A DNA stretch of 62,930 nucleotides from Poteriospumella lacustris. Lineage: Eukaryota > Sar > Chrysophyceae > Chromulinales > Dinobryaceae. Made by a program: the position numbers and the translations under genes. The notes below the pieces were generated by a model. The model was not told where the DNA came from and did no database searches. It worked only from the letters and a program-made list of their open reading frames with translations. The stretch's first letter is position 1. The number at the start of each line of letters is the position of its first letter. Of the stretch, positions 10,950-25,754 are shown piece after piece. Location: positions 20,698 through 83,627 of the forward strand of contig SMOI01000001.1 of NCBI GenBank assembly GCA_008000375.1, given 5' to 3'.

Positions 10950-11564
10950 ACTCTTATCGAATTTTTTCGCATGTTCGACGACTCGGGATGTTCTTGGGCG
11001 GTCGCGAGAACTGATTCCCTTGGTAGCGTAAATGCTCGTTTTATGCATCTCACAGTACTGACAGTTGTGAGTCACGCACCCACACCTTTGCGGCTGAAGT
11101 AGCTGGATCTTGGCACTTGATGCAGTAGCCACTTGATGCTCTTTATCCACATCATTAAACAAACAACGTTTTAGCAATTAACTATAGCAATTAACTATGT
11201 TAATGATTCTTCACTCTCAGTTGCTCGATATTGACAACACTTGCGGATACATAAAGAAGATGATCATTATTGTGGGAGAGAAGAAGTGCTACGCCAATTC
11301 AACACGAGGCGCTTTTGCTCCTCAAATATGGAGGACAAAGCACTGGTTGTAGCACTTCTTCTTGTGAACGCATGACAATGATCAGAAGATGTATGATATG
11401 TGTAAGTGGCTTCAAAACAGCAGACGCTCGCTGCGACGATCCCGCCATGAAAAGAGAAACGGTCGGTCCGGCCTCCGAGTTCTGTCGAATCCGATTTGTC
11501 AACTGACAAATCACGACGTCTTTTGTCTTCATCAACCTAATTTTTCGGCAAGTAGGAACGCCAA
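10950..11564. other. Intergenic region upstream of the palindrome
   Basis: No gene is supported. From about 11452 to 11564 the sequence is partly similar, with substitutions and indels, to the reverse complement of ~16202-16320 beyond the other palindrome arm. It includes the conserved blocks GAGAAACGGTCGGTCCGGCC and GACAAATCACGACGTC. Confidence 0.5.
11493..11512. promoter_or_regulatory. Perfect 9-bp inverted repeat upstream of DYRK copy A
   Basis: GATTTGTCA and TGACAAATC flank two bases, about 225 bp upstream of the ATG, followed by CACGACGTC, which contains an ACGT core. The same element and flank occur upstream of copy B although they lie outside the identical arms. This suggests a transcription-factor site; function is inferred. 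Confidence 0.45.
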
Positions 11565-13691
<2,127 letters not shown>

Positions 13692-14074
13692 AAAAACATA
13701 TCCGTAGTTTCAGTTGCTTGTAGCGTTCTTCTCTCGTATCGTAGTGGTAACCAATCTGTATATTCAACCACCATAATTAGCTGAGAAACGGGCTCTTTCC
13801 TTTGTTTGTTCTGTGTATGGTTTGGTTTGCGATTGGGCGGACGTCAACAATACCACAACGAAACAGGTATCGGTAATGGAATGAAGGTCGACTTGTTGCC
13901 TGTGAGATCAGAGTTCCGAGCATTTCCGGCCTATTTGAAGTGAACAAACAAAAGCCTATGTTTCAAGCTGAAAATGGTGACGACATTAGTTGAATAAACT
14001 TAAACAGATTGGTTAGCGCACACTGAAACGAGAGAAGTGTGCAATCAACTACTAAAACTACGGATGTTGTCCTC

Positions 14075-16201
<2,127 letters not shown>

Positions 16202-16725
16202 CTAGAGTTCCTATCTGCGCATGAAGACAAAAGACGTCGTGATTTGTCAGTTGACAAATCAGAGTCGAAGGCCGGACCGACCGTTTCTCTTTCGTCGAGG
16301 AGTACACTTGGCTTGTTGTGAAGGCTGTGATGTGCATCGAAAAGGACATACTTGTCAGTACCATAGTCTCGTGTCAAATTTTCTGCAGCTTCAGCTTGGA
16401 GATTTTCTTTACTAATAAGATTTCGTCTTGTATTTCACCCAAATACATTACAAAGACAAGAAGTGCACTCACTCATTGTGAGTAGTCATTCATTACTACA
16501 CAGTTCAGTTCATTTTTAACCTCGCCCCCCCCTTGTTTTCCTGGCTACATAACCGACACACCCATATTTGACTGAATCCGATAAAGGGAGATCTCTCAGG
16601 AAGCCCCGAGCCACATCATTGGTGGGAAATGTCGGCAAGGAGTCTTCTTGCTGTTGAAATCCAGGTTTGATACAAGTCACATTATTTGAAGCTCGAGTCA
16701 TTGTGGGCGTTGATTCATTGGAAAG

Positions 16726-17720
16726 ATGGCGTACGCTGTGGAAGAAAAGGACTACACCGCCACAATCGTGGCCATTGTCGTCATGGCTGTTGGCTTGTTG
16801 TTCATCCTTTTTGGACTTCGCAAAAACAAGGACGAAAACGCAAAGAAGTCCAATCCCATTGCTCTGGATAAGGACACTTACCAGCCATTTCCCCTTATCG
16901 ATATTAAGGAGATCAGTCATGATGTGAAGCGCTTCCGTTTTGGCTTACCTTCTCCTCAGCATCGTCTTGGCCTGCCCATTGGTCAACATATCAGCTTGAA
17001 GTACGTGGACGAGAATGGTGAAGAGGTCATCCGCTCGTACACTCCAACCAGCTCAGACGATGACTTGGGTCACGTTGACTTTGTGGTCAAGGTGTATTTC
17101 AAGAATGTGAATCCCCGATTCCCTGACGGTAAGTTAAGTGCGACTGGAGGACGAAGAGAAAACCGATGATAAACGATCCTTTATGCTGAACAGGCGGAAA
17201 AATGAGCCAACATCTGAACAACCTCAAGATTGGTGACACTATTTTGATGCGTGGACCCAAGGGTCATCTGGAGTACTTCAGCGAGGGCAAGTTTACCATC
17301 AAGAAGTTGGGCCAAAAGGAGGCTACCGCTTACCACAAGAAGAAGATCGGCATGATTGCTGGTGGTACAGGTATCACGCCAATGCTTCAAATCATTAATG
17401 CGATCAAGAAGAACCCCGAAGACAAGACTGAGCTGTGGCTCATCTTCGCGAATCAAACAGAGGAGGACATCCTGTTGAGAAAGGAGCTTGAGGAATTGGT
17501 CTCTGATCGCTTCCATTTGCACTACACTCTCGATCGTTCCCCCGCAGACTGGAAGTACAGCACTGGCTTTATCAACACGGAAATGTGCCGTAATCATTTG
17601 CCCTCTCCTGGCGAGGATACCATGCTCTTCGTTTGCGGCCCTCCTCCCATGATCAAATTCGCCTGCGAACCTGCTTTCAAGGAATTGGGTTTCACCAGTG
17701 CTGACTGGTTTGCTTTCTAG
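16726..17720 (+). CDS. NADH-cytochrome b5 reductase (309 aa)
   Basis: Two exons, 16726-17128 and 17194-17720. An N-terminal membrane anchor ([19 protein letters not shown], residues ~13-31) is followed by the FAD domain with [10 protein letters not shown], the flavin-binding [15 protein letters not shown], then the NADH domain with [12 protein letters not shown] and the terminal CGPPPMI. All hallmark motifs of CYB5R are present and the length of ~300 aa is typical. It passes electrons from NADH through FAD to cytochrome b5 for fatty-acid desaturation and sterol synthesis, on the ER or outer mitochondrial face. No cytochrome b5 domain is fused. Confidence 0.95.
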
Positions 17721-18044
17721 ATATATTTATTTTCGTTAGTAGTAACACACAACCTCTTGAACAATTTATACAGTTCATCACACACACCTGTTGGGTATTT
17801 ATCGTGTAGCTGCCGGCGGTATAGTAAGGAGCCGTTTCGATTTATCATCAACTGACTGAACTGGAACTGCGGCGGTTCGAAACGATGCTGCGGGAAACAT
17901 CATCAATCGGAAGGAGCCCAAACAAAATCGATTGGAGTTGAGACCAAAAAGGTCCTTACATTTTGTATGCTCTAGTGAAATAGACGGGACTTGACTTGGA
18001 AAGTTCCCGTTCGTAATTTGTGAAAGAAAATTTCGCGACCGTTG
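17721..18044. other. Intergenic region, tandem plus-strand genes
   Basis: 3' flank of the reductase and 5' flank of the next gene. No element stands out. Confidence 0.4.
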
Positions 18045-19813
18045 ATGTATCCCTACGTTGAAGACGATGATGACGCGGAGGAGGACGAGGACGAAGAATC
18101 GCCCCGTGAATATAGAGGCGGTGGTGCAGTAGATACTACCCGTGGGAGATATAGGGAGGGGTTTGATGACCTGACTGCCATTAATTCAGAGGTAGACCAG
18201 CGCCGTCGAAAGAAACAGTTATTGGAGGAGATTCAACGAAAAGAAGACGAAGAATACGAAGGAGAATGGGGTTATGCCTTGATCAAAGCCTTGCGTGGCA
18301 AATCAGTAGGACGGCGATTGCGACGGAAGTTGTTCAAATTTGGTCTCGTTCAAATTCTGTGCGGTATCCCAGTGACGATCATGGCCTACATGGCGAACCG
18401 CGACTTCACCAACACTGGCGAATGGGACTCGACCAAGTACGGGTCTTCATTGATTGTAAGTGCATTGTTATTTGTTTTTGATATTTTCTTCGTGTGTTAC
18501 CCGTCTCGTATTGGTATCGGTTATATGTAGCGGCTGACCTCCGTCGTGGGTTACCCTTCCATTATTCTGGGTGCGGTTACCTTGATGGCTGTCCGTCATT
18601 GGGCAACACTTGTCTCGAATCGCAAGCTTCTGGGCAATTTGATGAGAATATACCAGTTTTTGACGTTTATCATGTTTGTGCTCGTGTTGTGGACGGTCTG
18701 CGCGGTACTGATGACGTTCGGGAAGAGGAAAGACTGGTCCGAATCGGCACGCATCGCTCAAATGCTGCCGTATTTTGTCTGTCTGTGTATTTTCTTGTTT
18801 CCTTACGTATCCTTTTTGCTGTTGTACACGTTGGATGTGTCTTACCTTACCGACGAGGTAGAGAAAGGTGGTCCCATCGAAGAGCGCGATCCACCGCCAT
18901 ATGCCCGCGATTTGTCCGACGTGACCTTGTTTCAATCCTGTATCTACGTGTGTGGCATGCCGGTGATCATTTGCATCCAGATCAGTGACTTGATCATCGC
19001 CGTTCGCCAAGCCTACCATCAATATTATCAAGAAAACCCGCCCTGCTGCCGTATGCCCGATCTCTTTTGTCTCCGAAAGAAGACGATGCCGGCCTCCGAA
19101 GCGAAGAAAAAGCCCAAGGGCAAAACTATTTGGCATCGAATTTATCGCACGATTGTACGTTGTTTTCGAGGATCAAAGCAGAAACCAGTGGTACTACCGA
19201 TGACACAGCAGGGGCCGACGGGTTTACCGTTGAAAGAACTCGACAAAGACCGCGAGGCCAAGGAACGTAACGAACGAGAAGTGAAAATGTACGAAGAAGA
19301 CGAAGAACGACGACAATTGGCACAGCGAGAAGCCGCAGAAGCTGAGAAGCTTCGTGATCGTATTGAAGCGGCCTCACGTGAAGTCGAAGCAGAGAAACTT
19401 CGGTTGGAACAAGAAGCAGAAATGAAACGTCAAGAGTTAGAATACCAACAACGTTGGCAAGCCGTGTTAAGTGTGGCTGATTTCAAAGAGAAATGGGCCG
19501 CGTTCCCAACGTCTGGTTCCTTCCAGTGCAATTTGAAGTCGATGCCGGATTTGAATTCGTTGTGTGAACATCTGAAACGGCAGGGGTTTCACATTGTGTT
19601 TGCTTTGACGCCCAGTGCCACGGACGTTGAAATTGGTATTTGCAACATTCGACCGGTCGATGAACACTCGTGGTTTATGGCACGATTCTTGGCCTCTAAA
19701 AATGCCTTTTCGGCGGTTATGAAGTCGGACAATGCACAGATGGTACCCGCATTGGTCAAACGCTTTGCCCTGGCGAAGGTTCTTCGTATCGATGGTCATG
19801 GTAGCAAGGGATA

Positions 19814-19814
<1 letters not shown>
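18045..19814 (+). CDS. Multispan membrane protein with coiled coil and adaptin-appendage-like C-terminal domain (564 aa)
   Basis: Two exons, 18045-18455 and 18531-19814 (intron 75 nt). The first ~90 residues are acidic then basic and cytosolic. Four to five hydrophobic helices follow (FGLVQILCGIPVTIMAYMA, SVVGYPSIILGAVTLMAV, FLTFIMFVLVLWTVCAVLM, YFVCLCIFLFPYVSFLLLY, GMPVIICIQISDLIIAV). Then come a Cys-containing basic stretch, a ~90-residue Glu/Arg coiled coil and a terminal domain of ~110 residues starting QRWQAVLSVADFKEKW. The last domain resembles the platform subdomain of beta-adaptin appendages in its W-x-x-L start and GFHIVFAL strand, a weak by-eye match. The whole protein is not recognised. 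A (GAC)n tract directly follows the stop codon. Confidence 0.75.
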
Positions 19815-19849
<35 letters not shown>

Positions 19850-19850
19850 C
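19814..19850 (+). repeat. (GAC)n trinucleotide microsatellite, about 12 units
   Basis: An uninterrupted run beginning at the last base of the stop codon of the membrane-protein gene, so it lies in its 3' UTR. Such tracts are prone to length change. Confidence 0.9.
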
Positions 19851-19993
19851 TTCTGCTTGTGAACTGTTTGCTTGTACATAGAAATGGGGAGGTTTTTGTA
19901 ATCGAATTGAGCACAACGTGTGTGAAAGTGATGTTGGTATTGTAGACGGTGATATTTACATGTGAGAAAAAAGGTGTGTTGCGCGCCGCTGTG

Positions 19994-20014
19994 CAGAGAG
20001 AGAGAGAGAGAGAG
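19994..20014 (+). repeat. (GA)n dinucleotide tract
   Basis: About ten AG units just beyond the predicted stop of the VPS72-like gene. On the minus strand it is a (CT)n pyrimidine tract ending in CACAG, which would resemble a 3' splice site if the gene continued. Confidence 0.85.
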
Positions 20015-20016
20015 AC

Positions 20017-21748
20017 TCACGTGGACGCAGGTCGTTGTGAGGAGGCTTTGATCGGTAGAGTAAGAACCAGAGATACATCGTCTGCTAACATCTGTTTGAT
20101 GGCTTCTGGAGGTTCCCATCGTGGTTCATCGGTCGAAGAAGCTGGTCGGATCACTACGCCCGCCGGCCACGCCATCGAGGCAATCTCTTCGGGCGTGGTC
20201 GAAGACGAAGCGATGTACACGGCATTGATGCCTTCGCGATGTACTCTCCCCGATCGTGACGCCTCGACGAGCATCTTGTCGTCTTCGAACTGATTCCAAG
20301 ATTCCATGTCGTCCTCGTCCAGCCCTCGTATCGACGGAATGGGACGCGTGGGAGAGAACTTCCCCTGCGCTTGACTGCTACCGTCACCGTTGCTGCTGCG
20401 ACCCATCGGTGATGACTTCCCTGCCACACCATTGAGCCGAGGCGTGGACATCTGACTCACGCTACCAGATCGAGGCAAGTTGCTTTGACTGGAAGGCCGA
20501 GGAATAGACAGCATCGGCCTGATGGATCCCACCGATGAAGCGACCCCCGCAGAAGAAGACACAGCGGGTGAGTCATCGTCCACATCCATCGAAGCCTCGT
20601 CCGTCACTATTCGTATCGTCTTCTGAGCAACTTTCCCCATCCCTTCACTTCCTCGTCGAGATGGATGGGGAGCACTTTCCGTTGGCATTGGCAGTTTCCC
20701 TCGCTCGTGACGTCGTCGCAATTCCCGAAACGCCTCCGCATTCGCATATGGCAGCTGTGTTTTGGGGTCACGATACTTCGCTGGGAGGCCAGTAATGACG
20801 CAAATCTGCAATATGATGGACGGAACGCAGTACATGATCAGTCTAAGCGAAAAAAAGACAAAGCGACGTGCATACGCATACATTGCTTGGTGGGGGCGGA
20901 GGGGGCTGGTTCGCATCCGGGCGCAAACACGGTGGTACTGCTTCGTTACTGGAGAACGAGACATATGTTCCCACATTACGCCGTGAGTAGAAACGAATGT
21001 AGTCTTTGGCAACCGTATCTCCTTTGGAAAGAAGCTTTCGATCTTGTTCTTCTTTCTGCTGCAACCAAAACTTCCGCGTCTCCAGCCACTTCCGATTCTC
21101 TTCTTCTGTTTGTAAAGCTTCTTCCAGTAAATCTTGGAACTTAAAATGTGCCGTGGCAGGCTTTGGTTTCGGCTTCTTCTTTTTCTTTTCTTCTTCATCT
21201 TTTGCTATTCGTTCAGCATCGGACATCTTTGTCTTCGTCTTGGTCGAATCACGCACTGTTCGAGGGGCAAGCTCATATGTAACATGCTTCCGAACTGCTT
21301 TTCGAGGCTGATTACTACTCTCTCCATGATTTAACGACGTTTTCTCGCCATCGTTGTTGCCATCGTCGACATCCATAGCATCCTCCTCATTGGTTTCAGT
21401 TTGCGCGAAAGGGTTCTTGATGCCGCCCTTAGCTTTCTTCAACAAGGCAGGGTCTTTGTACCGATTTGTAACTTTTGCCTGTACTTTGCCACCTTTTTGA
21501 GCCGCTTTTTCCTCTTCTTCGTCTTCTTCTTCGTCGTCGTCGGACTCACTGTCATTGAAATCGCTGTCAAACTCATCAGGCTTATCATCGTCGTCGACAG
21601 TTCGAAAGGATTCTTCATCACTACCCCCTCCTTCTTGCCATACGTCATTTCCCCAAAAGGCATCATCGTCGTCTGCAGCTTGTCCAACAAGTGCATTCAT
21701 TCGCGTGCCTCTTGTGGCACGCTTTGATTCCAACATCATATGTGCCAT
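20017..21748 (-). CDS. VPS72: VPS72/YL1 (Swc2) homologue, H2A.Z chaperone of SWR1-type remodeller (551 aa)
   Basis: Exons 21748-20882 and 20805-20017, intron 76 nt. The N terminus has the YL1 signature RATRGTRMNALV, DDAFWGNDVWQE, then the acidic H2A.Z-binding stretch (DDDDKPDEFDSDFNDSESDD). A Lys-rich coiled region follows. The join at residue 289 rebuilds the YL1-C motif PPSN-ICVITGLPAKYRDP with PYANAEAFRELR after it. In yeast and animals this protein binds the H2A.Z-H2B dimer and delivers it for exchange into nucleosomes. The C-terminal ~220 residues are a Ser/Pro-rich extension not found in typical ~360-aa homologues. The TGA stop sits inside GTGAGT, a good 5' splice consensus, so the true C terminus could lie further on. 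An H2A.Z gene is present at 31.6 kb. Confidence 0.9.
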
Positions 21749-22299
21749 TTTTCACTTGATCTCTTCGCGGGCATTCACTATGATACACAGAACAAACAAC
21801 GCCTGTGAGTATCCAATCACAAGATCCACACGATATGATGCACACGATAGTTATAGACGATGGTTCCAAACACCAAACACCAATCCCAAATCCCTGTTGA
21901 TCAAAACAAGTCACCAACGCTTGAGCGCCAAGCAGCCGAGGCAACGACGACGCTGCTGCTGCTCTTCAGTGCGATACCCAAACGCACACAAAGCGATCTG
22001 GTTGCATCTGAGGCGCCATCATCACCGATGGCCCTTTTGGCTTTTTCGCTGTGGCCGAAAAAAATATCTTCGTCCTCTAGATCAAATGCTATCAAGAATA
22101 CAACCGTATATCAACGTCCATCGACACCGGTGGACATTGTTTTCTTCATTTGTATTTCTTAAGGAATCTTCACACATCGTGTTGACGCTTTTAGCTGAAA
22201 AACAGATTTGAGATTCCTTTGACAAACTCCACCCGAGAAATAGTTTCAACGCTCTTGGAGTGACCTGCTAATACTCATTTCACCTCTTCGCCGAACCAG
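21749..22299. promoter_or_regulatory. Divergent region between VPS72 and the LU-like gene
   Basis: Contains both promoters by position. A short stretch (21900-22095) is open in several frames but has no ATG-led protein I can support. Confidence 0.35.
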
Positions 22300-22988
22300 A
22301 TGATCCCAGTCAACTATATTCTGGCCATTTTGCTTGTGCAAGTTCTCATTGTCCCAATCTTGGCATCGGGAAACAGTACAACGAAGGCCCTCTGCTACAC
22401 AGGTAATCGCATCACGAATTGTTGGTCCTCTTCTCGCAAATTTCTCATTTGATCATGTGGTGATAGGTTCAAGCTTGTATCAATTGGTTACCCAAGATTG
22501 TACGTCCAAAGACAGCAGTTATACGGGTCAGTGGTACTGTGCGAAGTTAGAGGTGAGTAGCGTAGCGGAGTGTGTCTTGCCTGAATTCATCTTATTAACA
22601 TTGTTGTATCTGGGTCATTGGCAGGTATATGAGCTTTTCCAAAGCCCTAATCGAGATGCTATTGTGACGCGAGGCTGTGCGAAGCAATCAGAATGTTTCG
22701 ATTCGAGTGGTCAAATGTACTCGGGCACAGAAATTACGGTAAGAACCGTTCGCATTTATATGTATACCGCAGTTTTGAGAGTTATCTGGTTTCTTTTGTT
22801 CATCGCAGAGCAACAACAATATGCCAGGTGGAATGAAAATCGTGGCCACTTGCTGCCCAGCGCATTCGTTCCCGGACGACGACACCGTCGCCATCGATTA
22901 CTCCGAAATATGTAACAGTGCGTCCCGACTACAGATGGGACTGGGTCTTTTGTCGTTGATAGTTGTATCGGCAGTGATGTTGTTTTAG
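22300..22988 (+). CDS. Small GPI-anchored Ly6/uPAR-like (three-finger) protein (160 aa)
   Basis: Four exons: 22300-22402, 22467-22552, 22625-22738, 22809-22988. The protein has three parts. First, a signal peptide (YILAILLVQVLIVPILAS). Second, a ~100-residue Cys-rich ectodomain with eight Cys in the order LCYTG, QDC, WYC, RGC, SEC, TCC, ICN. Third, a terminal hydrophobic stretch (MGLGLLSLIVVSAVMLF) after small residues, as in a GPI-anchor signal. A start at LCYTG, a middle RGCA-x-C, a CC pair and a final CN are the pattern of LU domains. The gap between CC and the last Cys is about 18 residues, longer than the usual four, so the fold is not certain. A likely N-glycosylation site (GNST) lies just after the signal. 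It would be a cell-surface protein; ligand unknown. Confidence 0.8.
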
Positions 22989-23266
22989 AGAGACTTCTCC
23001 CCCTCCCTCACTGCACAACTGTATCCACTCCATATTATATTCCTTTTGCCCAATCGGGGCGGATGGTCGGTTGTATTCCGAACGTGAAAAAGAACTAAGT
23101 TTTGACAACTGCATTGCAGCACACCACATCCAACACATGGACAAATTCGTTTTACGCAGCCAATAGGAGATAAGAGTATAAAAGCGATTACACAGAGTGA
23201 TCCACCACTACGTCAGAGGACCACAACATGTATGCACAAGAGGAAATCAAACGTCCGGAAGCGAAC
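22989..23266. other. Convergent 3' region with CCAAT and TATAAAAG on the plus strand
   Basis: Between the stops of the LU-like and GT34 genes. A CCAAT box (~23160) and TATAAAAG (23177-23184) lie in order on the plus strand, 44 bp before an ATG that opens a frame antisense to GT34. Confidence 0.35.
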
Positions 23267-24415
23267 TTACGTGCCCTTGGCAGCTTCATCCAAATAGTGC
23301 TTCATAAGATTCGTCTTTACACGACCTTTTTTACCCGCGAAATGTACCAAAAAGTCCCCATCGACATATTGAGACTTCTCACGATCGCCATTCCAGTACA
23401 TCGGATGCATGATGTAGGAATTGAATGCACACTGTGGCAAGACGAAAAAATGCTTTCGGATTTCTTCGATGTCTCCACGATAATGGGGAAGATGTCTCTT
23501 CTGCCAGATGTCGGTATTGAGTAAGAAGTGGAATGCACGTTGCTCGTACTCAAAGGGATGGGCGATGCCCTCCTTGGATTTCTTGGGAATGAGCTGTGTT
23601 TGATTCCACGCCGTTTGCAAGAACCAGTGAGCAAACGGGGTGTTCTTAGCCAGCCAAATGCCCGTGTTAACACCGTTCCAATCTTCGGTCATGATAAAAT
23701 CGGCGTCGGGAGCCATATCAATGAAAACCGACAACGGCGCCGTGGGGTTCATGATGACCACATCCATGTCAATGTACATGAGGTAGTCAAAGTTGTGCAG
23801 ATAATGATCCATGGCTTTGAGCTTACTCCAGGCTGCCGGGCGTGTTTTATCGAGCAAGTCATTTGCGGTAACCACCATGTACTTATGACGCGCAGCATAA
23901 TCATCCCTGTTGCGAATAACTCGCTCCATAAGCTCATTACCCCAGTTTCCATCTGAGTTACTATAGAGCATGAGAAGCCCTACTTTTGCATTGGAACTGC
24001 TGATGCTACTCTTCACCGTTGAAGGAAGAGACGTGGCCGATGACGAAGCGACCGATGACTTCGTTGCATTAGCTTTGACATGGGATCCACTGCGAAGGTG
24101 ATTTGTTTGATTGTGTTTGTGCTTCAAATCCGAGAGACCCTGCAGCGAACGGTGCTTCAATTCCTGTGGCGTTACTTTTGGCTGAGGTAGCGGGCAAGTC
24201 TTCCGGTGAATTGGTTGAACCATTGAAGCCAATGTCGTGACTTGCCAGACATAAGTTTCAGAATAAAGATAAGTGAACAAAAGGAACATTGTAGCAAACA
24301 CAAAAATAGCTTGAACAGTAAAGTGAATGCATTTTTGGTTGACCCGTGACTGAAGAATATCTGTTGGTAGATTGCGACAGGACCTGCGGAGGCGATAGAC
24401 CAAGTTGGGGATCAT
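23267..24415 (-). CDS. Type II membrane glycosyltransferase, GT34 family (382 aa)
   Basis: A single exon from the ATG at 24415. A short cytosolic segment (~28 aa) and one transmembrane helix (FTVQAIFVFATMFLLFTYLY) give Golgi type II topology, followed by a Ser/Thr-rich stem to ~residue 140. The catalytic domain shows VGLLMLYSNSDGNWGNELMERVI, NRDDYAARHKYMVV, the metal-binding DxD in LMYIDMDVVIMNP, and late DWNGVNTGIWLAKNT and FLVHFAGKKG. These fit GT34 (fungal Gma12/Mnn10 alpha-galactosyl and mannosyl transferases, plant xylosyltransferases). The sugar transferred cannot be told. The stop lies within GTAAGT, so a further 3' exon is possible; the domain already looks complete. Confidence 0.88.
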   Translation of the reverse strand: MIPNLVYRLRRSCRNLPTDILQSRVNQKCIHFTVQAIFVFATMFLLFTYLYSETYVWQVTTLASMVQPIHRKTCPLPQPKVTPQELKHRSLQGLSDLKHKHNQTNHLRSGSHVKANATKSSVASSSATSLPSTVKSSISSSNAKVGLLMLYSNSDGNWGNELMERVIRNRDDYAARHKYMVVTANDLLDKTRPAAWSKLKAMDHYLHNFDYLMYIDMDVVIMNPTAPLSVFIDMAPDADFIMTEDWNGVNTGIWLAKNTPFAHWFLQTAWNQTQLIPKKSKEGIAHPFEYEQRAFHFLLNTDIWQKRHLPHYRGDIEEIRKHFFVLPQCAFNSYIMHPMYWNGDREKSQYVDGDFLVHFAGKKGRVKTNLMKHYLDEAAKGT

Positions 24416-24809
24416 GGCTTCCTCTCCTTGAACACTAATTTTCTTTCGTATCAAGATCCACCTCTGATTGGTGGGTCTTTCCAGAGTTTGACTGAATTCT
24501 TAACAGTTCTATGACTGTATGAACACTAAACACTGGAGTTGTTGTTGGTGGAGGTGGGAGTTGGGTGCTGCTCTGCTGCGCACTGGTGGTGGTCGCAACG
24601 TCATTGTCATCGCGAAAAGGGCAACGTGACCCGTTTCGAAACGGCTCCTACTGCCGACATTCTCATCGTCATCGTGATGATGATGGCAAACACATCCGTT
24701 ACAAACGAAGTCATCGAACTTTCTTCGATTTCTTGTTGATAGATACTGCCACAAATCATAATCAAAGTCTGACATCTCAAACACCCATTCTCAAGAAAGC
24801 GGTTTCAAT
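24416..24809. promoter_or_regulatory. Divergent region between GT34 and methyltransferase genes
   Basis: 394 bp that must hold both promoters. No clear TATA or CCAAT motif in the right place. Confidence 0.35.
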
Positions 24810-25754
24810 ATGGAAGAAAGTTTATCGCGACCCAGCAGCAAAGGAAAGCTGCCTCCACCCCCAACAGCACCAATGATTGACCCGCGGATAACCGGTGCTT
24901 TGACGAGGAAAAAGAAGCAGGATCAACGGAAGAAAGAGGCAGAAGAAGGTGGTCTCAATATTGGAGATCCTGCGTATTGGGAAGTACGCTATAAAACGGA
25001 AATTGAGGACCGATTGGGAAGCTACGACCTGTTTGACTGGTATTGCTCCTTTCCGGACCTATTTCCGATGATAAAGCCCTATTTTGAAGCATCCATGCAC
25101 CAAAAAGTCTTGATCGTTGGTGTTGGACGGAGCAATGCCGTTGAGCATCTGTATCGATTGGGGTACCGTGATATCACGGTGATCGATATCTCGCAATCTA
25201 TCATCACTGAAATGCAGCGACGGTTCGAGACATACACAGGTGTGGAGTTCTTTGTGATGGACGTCAAGCAGCTGCACAAATTTGCCGACGAAACCTTCAC
25301 CATTGTGATCGACAAGGCGTGTATCGATTCTCTCTTTTGCGGCACAGATTATCTGGAGACAGCTGGACAAGCGTTTCGTGAGATTCATCGGGTGCTTCGT
25401 CCCGAAGGAGTCTTCCTGATGGTAACACATGCCCCTCCAATTGCCAGAGTACCCTATTTGCGGTTGATTACGTGGGCCTTGGAAATGTACAAGATTCCCA
25501 GCACTATTGGTGAGAATCTCGGCTTGTACATCGCCACCAAGACGGACAATCCGATGCTGTTGGCGAAGAAGGTAGCGGGAGGAGAGTCCGCGATTCGCAA
25601 GAAGACAACGCGGATTGTGGCAGGAGAGGCTGATGCCAAAGCACAAAAGGCGTCAACAAGCAAGAGTGGTCACAACACTGGAATGATCACGGTCTCAGCA
25701 TCCATTGATTTGCTGGCGGAAATGGTGGCCGAATCGGCAGAAGTCGACAGCTGA
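24810..25754 (+). CDS. METTL13/CSKMT-like class I SAM methyltransferase (314 aa)
   Basis: A single exon. The N-terminal ~50 residues are Lys/Glu rich. The family signature YWEVRYKTEI then FDWYCSFPDL is followed by the SAM-binding Rossmann motif VLIVGVGRSNAVEHLYRLGY, the acidic residue after strand 2 (ITVIDIS), motif post-II (FVMDVKQL), and the DKACIDSLFC motif typical of this family of protein methyltransferases (METTL13 N-terminal domain, CSKMT). These methylate Lys or the N terminus of proteins such as eEF1A or citrate synthase. The exact substrate is unknown. The C-terminal ~60 residues are a family-unlike tail. Confidence 0.85.
   Translation: MEESLSRPSSKGKLPPPPTAPMIDPRITGALTRKKKQDQRKKEAEEGGLNIGDPAYWEVRYKTEIEDRLGSYDLFDWYCSFPDLFPMIKPYFEASMHQKVLIVGVGRSNAVEHLYRLGYRDITVIDISQSIITEMQRRFETYTGVEFFVMDVKQLHKFADETFTIVIDKACIDSLFCGTDYLETAGQAFREIHRVLRPEGVFLMVTHAPPIARVPYLRLITWALEMYKIPSTIGENLGLYIATKTDNPMLLAKKVAGGESAIRKKTTRIVAGEADAKAQKASTSKSGHNTGMITVSASIDLLAEMVAESAEVDS

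Noticed and set aside
22300-22988. Venom-type three-finger toxin
   Set aside because: The GPI-type C-terminal signal and protist context point to a cell-surface protein; three-finger shape is shared by non-toxic LU proteins.
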